64,000 nucleotides of DNA. Origin: Pseudomonadaceae bacterium (GTDB lineage: Bacteria; Pseudomonadota; Alphaproteobacteria; UBA2136; UBA6156). The position numbers and the translations under genes were made by a program. The stretch is taken from contig JACKLD010000015.1 in the NCBI GenBank assembly GCA_024236095.1, forward strand, positions 1 through 64,000, given 5' to 3'. Every line of letters begins with the position of its first letter. Positions within the stretch are counted from its first letter, which is position 1. Below are positions 57,952 to 64,000 of this stretch, one piece after another. The notes beneath the pieces were generated by a model, which saw only the letters and a program-made list of their open reading frames with translations, was not told the DNA's origin and did no database searches.

Positions 57952-59370
57952 TCAACTATGCAACGCCCGGCCCAAACTGGCCAGCGCCCCTTCTTTCACC
58001 GCCTCGGAAAGTGTCGGGTGGGCGTGGCAGCAGCGGGCAAGGTCTTCGGCACTGGCCTTGAATTCCATCAGGCAGGCGGCTTCGGCCACCAACTCGCTGG
58101 CATTGTGACCAATGATGTGCACACCCAAAAGCTCGTCGGTGGCGGCATCGGCAATCACCTTCACAAAGCCGTCGGCCTCGTTCACCGCCAATGCGCGGCC
58201 GTTGGCCTTGAAGGGAAACTTGCCCACGCGGACGCTGCCGACCTGCTGGATGGCCTCATCTTCCGAAAGGCCGACCCCCGCCATTTCCGGATGGGTATAA
58301 ACCACCCACGGAATCGCGCCGTAATTCACATGACCGTGCTGACCCGCCAGCAATTCCACGCAGGCGATGCCTTCTTCTTCCCCCTTGTGGGCCAGCATCG
58401 GGCCGGGAATGCAATCGCCCGCCGCGTACACGCCTTTCACGCTGGTCTGATAGTGGTTGTCCACTTCAATCACGCCACGGTCGGACATCTTCACCCCCGC
58501 CTCTTCCAACCCGCATCCTGCGGTGGCGGCGCGGCGGCCCACGCTGACCAATACCTTGTCGCCCACCAGTTCTTCGGTGCTGCCGTCGGCACGCGCGATA
58601 GTCACCGTCGCCTTGCCCTTGGCTACCTTGATATCCTGCACCTTGCTTTCCATGCAGAAGGCCAGCCCCTGCTTCTCAAACAGCTTTTGCGCTTCGGTGC
58701 CAAGGTCGGCATCCATCATCGCCACAGGGCGTTTGGCCACGTCTACCAGTGTCACCTTGGCGCCAAGACGCGCCCAGACGCTGCCCATCTCCAGCCCGAT
58801 GACCCCCGCGCCAATCACAATCAGATGCTCCGGCACCTTGTCCATCGCCAGCGCATCGGTGCTGTCGATAATCACCTTGTGGTCATATTTGGCAAAAGGC
58901 AGTTCCACCGGCACGCTGCCCATGGCCAGCAGGATGTTCTTGCCTTCCAAAACCTCGCCGCTATCCAACGCCACTTTGCCCGCGCCCGCCAACTTGCCCC
59001 ACGCGTTTTTCACCGTGACCTTGTTCTTTTTCATCAGGTAGGCGATGCCGCCGGTCAGTTGCTTCACCACGCTGTCTTTGCGGGCAATCATGGCGTCCAG
59101 CTTGAGGCCAACCTTGCCCACCGTCACACCATGGCCTTCCAGGTGATGCAATGCTTCGCTGTATTTCAGGCTGCTTTCCAACAGCGCCTTGCTGGGGATG
59201 CACCCGACGTTCAAACAGGTACCACCAAGTTCCTTGCGTTTTTCTACCAGGCACACGTTCATACCCAGCTGTGCCGCACGGATGGCGGCAACATAGCCGG
59301 CAGGCCCGGCACCCAAAATGATGAGGTCGAATGTTCGAGTGTTCGAATGTTCGATGTTCGATGCGTTCAT
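57952..59370 (-). CDS. lpdA: Dihydrolipoamide dehydrogenase with a repeat-derived N-terminus
   Basis: 472 aa. FAD site ILGAGPAGYVAAIRAAQLGM, redox disulfide GGTCLNVGCIPSKALL (Cys52, Cys57), NAD site HLIVIGAGVIGLEMGSVWAR and the C-terminal HAHPTLSEAVKEGAL are intact. It is the E3 of the 2-oxoglutarate dehydrogenase complex. Residues 2-13 (NASNIEHSNTRT) lie before the usual FDLIILG start and are encoded by TCGAACAT-type octamers. TAGGAGG, 6 nt before the ATG, overlaps the stop of the four-helix-bundle gene, so translation is coupled. Confidence 0.96.
   Translation of the reverse strand: MNASNIEHSNTRTFDLIILGAGPAGYVAAIRAAQLGMNVCLVEKRKELGGTCLNVGCIPSKALLESSLKYSEALHHLEGHGVTVGKVGLKLDAMIARKDSVVKQLTGGIAYLMKKNKVTVKNAWGKLAGAGKVALDSGEVLEGKNILLAMGSVPVELPFAKYDHKVIIDSTDALAMDKVPEHLIVIGAGVIGLEMGSVWARLGAKVTLVDVAKRPVAMMDADLGTEAQKLFEKQGLAFCMESKVQDIKVAKGKATVTIARADGSTEELVGDKVLVSVGRRAATAGCGLEEAGVKMSDRGVIEVDNHYQTSVKGVYAAGDCIPGPMLAHKGEEEGIACVELLAGQHGHVNYGAIPWVVYTHPEMAGVGLSEDEAIQQVGSVRVGKFPFKANGRALAVNEADGFVKVIADAATDELLGVHIIGHNASELVAEAACLMEFKASAEDLARCCHAHPTLSEAVKEGALASLGRALHS
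59328..59362. repeat. TGTTCGA octamer array inside the 5-prime end of lpdA
   Basis: CGAATGTTCGAGTGTTCGAA followed by TGTTCGATGTTCGAT. It is the inverted partner of 59767-59801: the first 20 nt and last 9 nt are identical in inverted orientation, with one base shifted between. It encodes residues 4-14 of LpdA. Confidence 0.8.
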
Positions 59371-59379
59371 GACAACCTC

Positions 59380-59745
59380 CTAGAACGTTATTTTCTTCTG
59401 CAACTGGAACAACATTTGGGCAATGCGTGTGTACTCGTCACGCAGAGACTCTCCGTGGCTCGGTTTCATATACTTCAACCGTATGGCAAAAGCCAGCCAT
59501 ACTCTCGTTTCCTCTGTGCTGCCAAGGGCTATCCGAATGAACTTCTTTTTGTCAGGTAGACTCATTTGTTTCGACAACCCTTCCGCAATATTAGCACACA
59601 CGCTTTTACTGCTACGCCTAATCTGGTCGGCCATCCCACCATAAAGCTCATGCTTCGGGAACCCTTCCGTCAGCTCATGTACACGGATGGCAAGCTCAAA
59701 CGCTTCCTTGTAAACATCCAGCGTTTCATAAGTTGTTAGCGCCAT
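59380..59745 (-). CDS. Four-helix-bundle protein of the 23S rRNA intervening-sequence family
   Basis: 121 aa. YETLDVYKEAFELAIRVHEL, ELYGGMADQIRRSSKSVCAN, IAEGLSKQMSLPDKKKFIRI and the final RIAQMLFQLQKKITF match the four-helix-bundle (S23/IVP) family. The hallmark R-R-[AS]-S-x-S-x-x-A-N-I-A-E-G is present. The family is known from insertions in 23S rRNA genes and as the relative of the Avd accessory protein of diversity-generating retroelements; its function is unclear. Here it sits between sucB and lpdA, bounded by inverted octamer arrays, with no rRNA or reverse transcriptase nearby. Confidence 0.9.
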   Translation of the reverse strand: MALTTYETLDVYKEAFELAIRVHELTEGFPKHELYGGMADQIRRSSKSVCANIAEGLSKQMSLPDKKKFIRIALGSTEETRVWLAFAIRLKYMKPSHGESLRDEYTRIAQMLFQLQKKITF

Positions 59746-59766
59746 AACATAAACTTTCTACGGAAA

Positions 59767-59801
59767 ATCGAACATTCGAACTTCGAACACTCGAACATTC
59801 G
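59767..59801. repeat. TCGAACAT octamer array immediately after sucB
   Basis: ATCGAACATTCGAACTTCGA then ACACTCGAACATTCG. It begins directly after the sucB stop codon (59802-59804) and ends 22 nt before the four-helix-bundle start (59745). Inverted partner of 59328-59362. Confidence 0.8.
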
Positions 59802-61028
59802 TCAAACTCCCAGCAACAACCTGCCGGGATTCTCCAACGTATTCTTCACATCCACCAAAAAGCTCACGGCTTCCTTGCCGTCCACGATGCGGTGGTCGTA
59901 GGTCAGCGCCAGATACATCATCGGGCGGATGACGATTTGTCCGTCCACCACCACAGGCCGTTCCTTGATGGCGTGCATGCCGAGGATGCCCACTTGCGGA
60001 TAGTTCAAAATCGGCATGCTCATCATGCTGCCGAACACCCCGCCGTTGGTAATGGAAAAGGTGGCGCCCACCAGTTCATCCGGCTTCAGGCCGCCCTTGC
60101 GGGCGCGGGTGCCAAGGTCGGCAATTGCGCCTTCAATGTCGGCGATGGATTTGTACGTGGCATCGCGCACCACCGGCACCACCAGCCCTTTGTCGCTGCT
60201 GACCGCGATGCCGATATCATGGTGCTGTTTGTAAAGGATGTCTTCGCCATTAATCTCGGCATTCAGTGCGGGATATTTCTTCAGCGCCTCGGTCACCGCC
60301 TTGGTGAAGAAGCCCATGAATCCCAGCTTGATGCCGTGGGTTTTCTCGAAATCGTCCTTGTACAGCTTGCGCAAGTCCATCACCGCCTTCAGGTCCACCT
60401 CGTTGTAGGTGGTCAGCATGGCGGCGGTGTTTTGTGCTTGCTTGAGGCGTGTAGCGATGGTCTTGCGGATGCGGGTCATCGGCACACGCTCTTCACCGCG
60501 TTGGGGTTGCGCGGCGGCGACCGTCTGCGGCCCTGCCAGCAAGTCGGCCTTGGTGATACGCCCTCCTTTTCCGCTGCCAGTGGCGGGGGCAACGCCCATT
60601 TCGGCGGCCAGTTTGCGAACGGCGGGGCCGGAGGATGCAAGAGTGTTCGAATGTTCGAGTGTTCGAGTGTTCGATGCGGCTTGGGCGACAGCAGATGGTG
60701 CCGAGGTGTCGCTGCTGGCAGGAACAGGCTCGGCGGCGGGCTTGGCTTCTTCCTTAGCAGCAGGCTTGGCTTCCTCGGCAGGAGCGGCGGCGGTTTCGTC
60801 AATGTCGCCCATCACCTCGCCCACCTTCACGGTGGCGCCTTGCGCGGTGTTGATGGCAGTCAGCACCCCCGCCACCGGCGCGTTCACCTCAAGGTTCACC
60901 TTGTCGGTTTCCAGCTCGGCGATGATTTCATCGGCGCGCACGTAATCGCCCACCTTCTTGTGCCACATGGCCACCGTGGCCTCGGCGATGCTCTCTCCCA
61001 TGGTCGGGGCTTTGATGGCGGTGGTCAT
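59802..61028 (-). CDS. sucB: Dihydrolipoamide succinyltransferase (2-oxoglutarate dehydrogenase E2)
   Basis: 408 aa. Lipoyl domain (about 1-78) with ELETDKVNLEVNAPVAGVLT (lipoyl Lys43), an Ala/Pro linker, peripheral-subunit-binding domain (about 135-170, AVRKLAAEMGVAPATGSGKG) and a catalytic domain (about 180-408) with the active-site ALTYDHRIVDGKEAVSFL. Linker residues 119-130 (SNTRTLEHSNTL) are encoded by TCGAACAC-type octamers. Its start overlaps the stop of the last NUDIX gene by 4 nt. Confidence 0.97.
   Translation of the reverse strand: MTTAIKAPTMGESIAEATVAMWHKKVGDYVRADEIIAELETDKVNLEVNAPVAGVLTAINTAQGATVKVGEVMGDIDETAAAPAEEAKPAAKEEAKPAAEPVPASSDTSAPSAVAQAASNTRTLEHSNTLASSGPAVRKLAAEMGVAPATGSGKGGRITKADLLAGPQTVAAAQPQRGEERVPMTRIRKTIATRLKQAQNTAAMLTTYNEVDLKAVMDLRKLYKDDFEKTHGIKLGFMGFFTKAVTEALKKYPALNAEINGEDILYKQHHDIGIAVSSDKGLVVPVVRDATYKSIADIEGAIADLGTRARKGGLKPDELVGATFSITNGGVFGSMMSMPILNYPQVGILGMHAIKERPVVVDGQIVIRPMMYLALTYDHRIVDGKEAVSFLVDVKNTLENPGRLLLGV
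60642..60678. repeat. Octamer array inside the sucB linker
   Basis: AGTGTTCGAATGTTCGAGTG then TTCGAGTGTTCGATGCG, same unit and period (8 nt) as the arrays at 59328 and 59767. It is read in frame as SNTRTLEHSNTL. Three units equal 24 nt, so the array stays in frame in steps of eight residues. Confidence 0.8.
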
Positions 61029-61486
61029 AGCGGCTCTCCTTGCAAGTAAACTTTATACATCATGTTACCTTTGTCCAAGTTTGCCAATGCATCGCGCGTA
61101 TAGGCATGCAGGTTGTCGGGCAGGTCGTCCAACGCCACCCAACGTGGGTCATGATGTTTTTCCGGCTCTTTGTTAACCGGCGTACCGACCCACGACTTTG
61201 CGACGAAATAGGTTTCGAGCACACGGGGCGCCTCGGCATTCGGCCAATTAGGCCTGTCCATGATAGCCAGCAACTCCAGCCCATGTTCATCAACCTCAAT
61301 CCCGATTTCCTCACGGGTTTCGCGGGCAGCCGCAAACCGCAAGGTATCACCCGGGTCAACACGTCCGCAGGGCAAGCAATAAGTATGCGGGTAACGTTTC
61401 GTGTCCTTGCGTTCGAACAGCAAGACCTCGCCTTCCGCATTCCGCAAGACAACCGCGACGACATTGGAGTGCGTGTAGCTCATCAA
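61025..61486 (-). CDS. NUDIX hydrolase 1 of the suc-operon trio
   Basis: 153 aa. NUDIX box GRVDPGDTLRFAAARETREE then IGIEV (about residues 41-65), with the metal-binding REEIGIE glutamates present. The post-box EPEKHHDPRWVALDDLPDNL is a motif shared by all three NUDIX proteins here and resembles 8-oxo-dGTPase/CTP-pyrophosphatase-type members. Substrate unknown. It starts directly after the stop of NUDIX 2 and overlaps sucB. Confidence 0.9.
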   Translation of the reverse strand: MMSYTHSNVVAVVLRNAEGEVLLFERKDTKRYPHTYCLPCGRVDPGDTLRFAAARETREEIGIEVDEHGLELLAIMDRPNWPNAEAPRVLETYFVAKSWVGTPVNKEPEKHHDPRWVALDDLPDNLHAYTRDALANLDKGNMMYKVYLQGEPL

Positions 61487-61915
61487 TCAAAACTTCAATT
61501 CCGAAAACGGCTGGCCTGCCACAATACAAGCCAATGCCTGTTTGACTTCGGGCGTCATATTTTCGGGCAGGCTGGCAAGCTCGGCCCAGCGCAACTCGCC
61601 GCATTTGGCAGGTTCCATATTGGCAGGCTCACCCTGCCAGTTTCCACATACCAGAAAGTAGTCGGCATAATTGCGGTCGCACCGACGGTACATGGCGTGT
61701 TTTACCGCAATGTCGGATGGAGCCGCAACCACACCGGTTTCCTCTTTCAATTCGCGTAACGCCGCCTCAATCAGGCTCTCCCCTTCCTCCACATGACCTG
61801 CGGGCAAGCTGTACATGCCATCCATGTACCCCGTGTTGGCGCGGCGCAGCAACAGTACCTTGCCATCCTTCACCAGCAAAACATACACCGCAACGTAGAT
61901 AAGGAACTTGGCCAT
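61487..61915 (-). CDS. NUDIX hydrolase 2 of the suc-operon trio
   Basis: 142 aa. N-terminal strand IYVAVYVLLVKDGKVLLLRR; NUDIX box GHVEEGESLIEAALRELKEE then TGV, intact. A shared post-box motif EPAKCGELRWAELASLPENM is present, less conserved than in its neighbours (no KH). It starts 1 nt after NUDIX 3 and ends at the start of NUDIX 1. Confidence 0.9.
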   Translation of the reverse strand: MAKFLIYVAVYVLLVKDGKVLLLRRANTGYMDGMYSLPAGHVEEGESLIEAALRELKEETGVVAAPSDIAVKHAMYRRCDRNYADYFLVCGNWQGEPANMEPAKCGELRWAELASLPENMTPEVKQALACIVAGQPFSELKF

Positions 61916-61916
61916 A

Positions 61917-62339
61917 TTACATCACCACCAAATCAGGTTGAAAATCACGCTCAATCACCATCTTTTCCAGCGGAGAAATGGTCTCGGGAAGCTGCGACAG
62001 TGAAAACCACTCAGGGTCGGCATGTTTGTGCGGCTCGGCGTTGTAAGGCTCACCCTGCCATGTGTGCGCGGTGAAGAAGACATAGCTGACCTGTACCGTC
62101 TTGTCCTTGCGCCACGCCTTGTCGAACAGGCCTGCAAACACCAAGTCGTCGGGGTTTACTTCCACACCAATCTCTTCGCGCACCTCGCGTACGGCAGCCT
62201 GATGATAGGTCTCGCCCTCATCCACCCCGCCACCGGGCGACGTGTAAGAGCCGACCCACGCCTCGGTGCCGGTACGCTTGAGCAACAGAACCCTGTCATC
62301 CTGCCGCAGCAACACGTTGACGACACGCCGCGTCCCCAT
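61917..62339 (-). CDS. NUDIX hydrolase 3 of the suc-operon trio
   Basis: 140 aa from MGTRRVVNVLLRQDDRVLLL, ATG overlapping the sucA stop (TGATG). NUDIX box GGVDEGETYHQAAVREVREE then IGVEV is intact. The shared motif NAEPHKHADPEWFSLSQLPE follows. First of the three after sucA, so its translation depends on sucA ribosomes. Confidence 0.9.
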   Translation of the reverse strand: MGTRRVVNVLLRQDDRVLLLKRTGTEAWVGSYTSPGGGVDEGETYHQAAVREVREEIGVEVNPDDLVFAGLFDKAWRKDKTVQVSYVFFTAHTWQGEPYNAEPHKHADPEWFSLSQLPETISPLEKMVIERDFQPDLVVM

Positions 62340-64000
62340 CACGCCGCCTCCTGTTTGCCGGCAGACCCGAAAATGGTGTCCAGAATCGCATTCTGCTCGG
62401 CCTGATACATCCGCGTGGTACCGGCGGCGGGGCTGGCCGATGTCGGACGGCCCGCATAATGCAAAAAGCCCCAGTCGCGTTGCCAGTTTTCCTGCACGTA
62501 CCACCATGCCCCCATGTTGCGCGGTTCTTCCTGCACCCACCAAATGTCCTTGCAGCCGTACACTTTCAATATCTGGGCAATCTCGTCGGCGGGCCACGGG
62601 TACAGCTCTTCCACACGCAGCAGGGCCACATGGGCGGCGTTCATCTCGGCACGACGGGCCGCGAGGTCATAGTACACCTTGCCGCTGCACAGCACCACGC
62701 GCTTGGGCTTTTTGGGCGCCTCGGCATCGGTGATGAGCGGCTGCCATGCGCCCTTGACCAACTCGGAGACATCCGACACGGCGGCCGGATGGCGCAGCAA
62801 ACTTTTCGGCGTCATCACCACCAGCGGACGCTTGGCGGGCCACAGGGCCTGACGACGCAGCAGGTGGAAAATCTGCGCAGGCGTGCTGGGCATGCACACA
62901 CGCATGTTGCCTTGCCCGCACAGTTGCAGGTAACGCTCCAGCCGCGCACTGCTGTGCTCGGGCCCCTGCCCTTCCTGTCCGTGGGGCAGCAGCAGGCCAA
63001 GGCCGTTCATCTGACCCCATTTGGCCTCGGCTGCTGCTAAAAACTGGTCAATCACCACCTGCGCGCCGTTGGCAAAGTCGCCAAACTGGGCCTCCCACAG
63101 CACCAAGGCTTCCGGCTCGGCGTGGGCGTAGCCGTACTCAAAGCCCATCACCGCGTTCTCGCTCAACGCCGAATTGTGGATGGCACAGCGCGCGCCCTTG
63201 CTGGCCAAGGTGGCCAACGGCGACCATTTGCCACCAGTGGCACTGTCGGTGAGCACCGCATGACGATGCGAAAAGGTGCCACGGCGGGCATCCTGTCCGG
63301 TCAGGCGCACGGTGATGCCCTCATGCAGCAGGGCACCGTAAGCAGCCGTTTCCGCCGCACCCCAATTGAGCGGTTTGTCGCCGTTCAGCATGGCAATGCG
63401 TTCTTCCACCACTTTGGCCACCTTGCTGTTGGGCATGAAGCGTTCCGGCACCTCGGCCCATGCCTTGGCGATTTTGCCCACCACGTCCGCCTTGACAGCG
63501 GTGGCGGGGGCACGGGTCTCGGCGGCAGGGTCGGCCTTGGCCTTCACGGTGACGCCCTCTTTCGCCTTGGCAAAAGAGGCTTCCAGCTCCTCCTTCACCG
63601 CCGCATCGATGGCATCCAGCCTGGCGGCATCCATGCCGCCTGCCAGCAGTTGGGCACGGTACACCTCGGCAGGCACCGGATGGTCTTTGATGAGGGCATA
63701 CAGCAACGGTTGGGTAAAGGTCGGATCATCGCCCTCGTTGTGGCCCCAACGACGGTAGCCATACACGTCGATCACCGCATCCTTGCCGAAGGCCTTGCGG
63801 TAGTCCAACGCAAAGCGCGCCGCACGCAAACAAGCCTCCACGTCATCGGCGTTGACATGCACAATCGGACAGCCGAGGGATTTGAAAATATCGGTGCAGT
63901 AATCGCCGCTCACCGCGTCGGTGGGGTCGGCGGTAAAACCCACCTGGTTGTTGGCAATGATATGGATGGTGCCGCCCACGTTGTACGGCTCCAACGCCAT
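62339..64000 (-). CDS. sucA: 2-oxoglutarate dehydrogenase E1, C-terminal part (gene enters from the window end)
   Basis: The C-terminal 553 residues are visible. The thiamine-diphosphate segment IHIIANNQVGFTADPTDAVS, VDVYGYRRWGHNEGDDPTFT-type region, the transketolase pyrimidine domain with NSALSENAVMGFEYGYAHAE and GQEGQGPEHSSARLERYLQL, and the C-terminal IWWVQEEPRNMGAWWYVQ are all normal. It decarboxylates 2-oxoglutarate and transfers succinyl to E2. An Ala/Lys-rich stretch near KEGVTVKAKADPAAETRAPA is a linker-like insertion. Confidence 0.97.
   Translation of the reverse strand: MALEPYNVGGTIHIIANNQVGFTADPTDAVSGDYCTDIFKSLGCPIVHVNADDVEACLRAARFALDYRKAFGKDAVIDVYGYRRWGHNEGDDPTFTQPLLYALIKDHPVPAEVYRAQLLAGGMDAARLDAIDAAVKEELEASFAKAKEGVTVKAKADPAAETRAPATAVKADVVGKIAKAWAEVPERFMPNSKVAKVVEERIAMLNGDKPLNWGAAETAAYGALLHEGITVRLTGQDARRGTFSHRHAVLTDSATGGKWSPLATLASKGARCAIHNSALSENAVMGFEYGYAHAEPEALVLWEAQFGDFANGAQVVIDQFLAAAEAKWGQMNGLGLLLPHGQEGQGPEHSSARLERYLQLCGQGNMRVCMPSTPAQIFHLLRRQALWPAKRPLVVMTPKSLLRHPAAVSDVSELVKGAWQPLITDAEAPKKPKRVVLCSGKVYYDLAARRAEMNAAHVALLRVEELYPWPADEIAQILKVYGCKDIWWVQEEPRNMGAWWYVQENWQRDWGFLHYAGRPTSASPAAGTTRMYQAEQNAILDTIFGSAGKQEAA

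Noticed and set aside
59380..59745. A diversity-generating retroelement around the four-helix-bundle (Avd-like) gene
   Set aside because: No reverse transcriptase and no template/variable repeat pair is present in the surrounding sequence.

Overview
The window reads as a GC-rich (about 60%) alphaproteobacterial chromosome segment, free-living and motile or chemotactic. The evidence is a PopZ-type polar organiser, a 3-TM holin of the gene-transfer-agent type, a tol cluster next to ruvBA, an argS-SPOR-nagZ-tatABC-serS-pcm-nlpD block in the gene order known from Caulobacter and rhizobia, mlaEFD, and sucA-sucB-lpdA. I cannot place it below class from sequence alone. No rRNA, tRNA or CRISPR was seen.

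Layout. 1-5.3 kb: tolB (cut by the window edge), tolA, tolR, tolQ, ruvB, a beta-lactamase-fold hydrolase and ruvA, all on the minus strand. 5.4-17.8 kb: a cyclophilin-like lipoprotein, ogt, gyrA, mgtE, malic enzyme, nlpD, a YqaA-like membrane protein, pcm, serS. 18-27.9 kb: an orphan plus-strand gene, tatC/tatB/tatA (tatB is only 55 codons), a DUF218 protein, nagZ, a SPOR protein, argS, valS and popZ. 28-36.6 kb: a minus-strand phage-derived island with tail and lysis genes (holin, amidase, tail fibre, tail/virion proteins) but no recognisable large terminase, portal, capsid or integrase. It is interrupted by composite short repeats. 37.2-41 kb: mlaEFD and a CvpA-like gene on the plus strand. 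41-48 kb: lolD, lolC/E, an archaeal/eukaryal-type proS, hpt, a chemoreceptor and a HAD phosphatase. 48-51 kb: queA and tgt separated by two orphan genes. 51-57 kb: an M48-like protein, a Fis-like protein behind dusB, pgpA, lipoproteins and a gene broken by an in-frame TAG, a small deoxyribosyltransferase-like cluster, rsmI. 57-64 kb: a zeta-toxin-like pair coupled to rsmI, then the 2-oxoglutarate dehydrogenase operon, sucA - three NUDIX genes - sucB - four-helix-bundle gene - lpdA.

A theme runs through the window: small accessory genes are nested, usually with tight translational coupling, inside conserved housekeeping operons (suc, queA-tgt, ruvAB, rsmI). Two repeat types mark many junctions. 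One is a REP-like hairpin (core ATTCCCGCGAAAGCGGGAAT). The other is a tandem octamer, TCGAACAT/C, that sits inside the reading frames of sucB and lpdA and flanks the four-helix-bundle gene as inverted copies. The strongest leads are the NUDIX trio within the suc operon, the octamer repeats that have become protein-coding, and the element-like structure around the four-helix-bundle gene.
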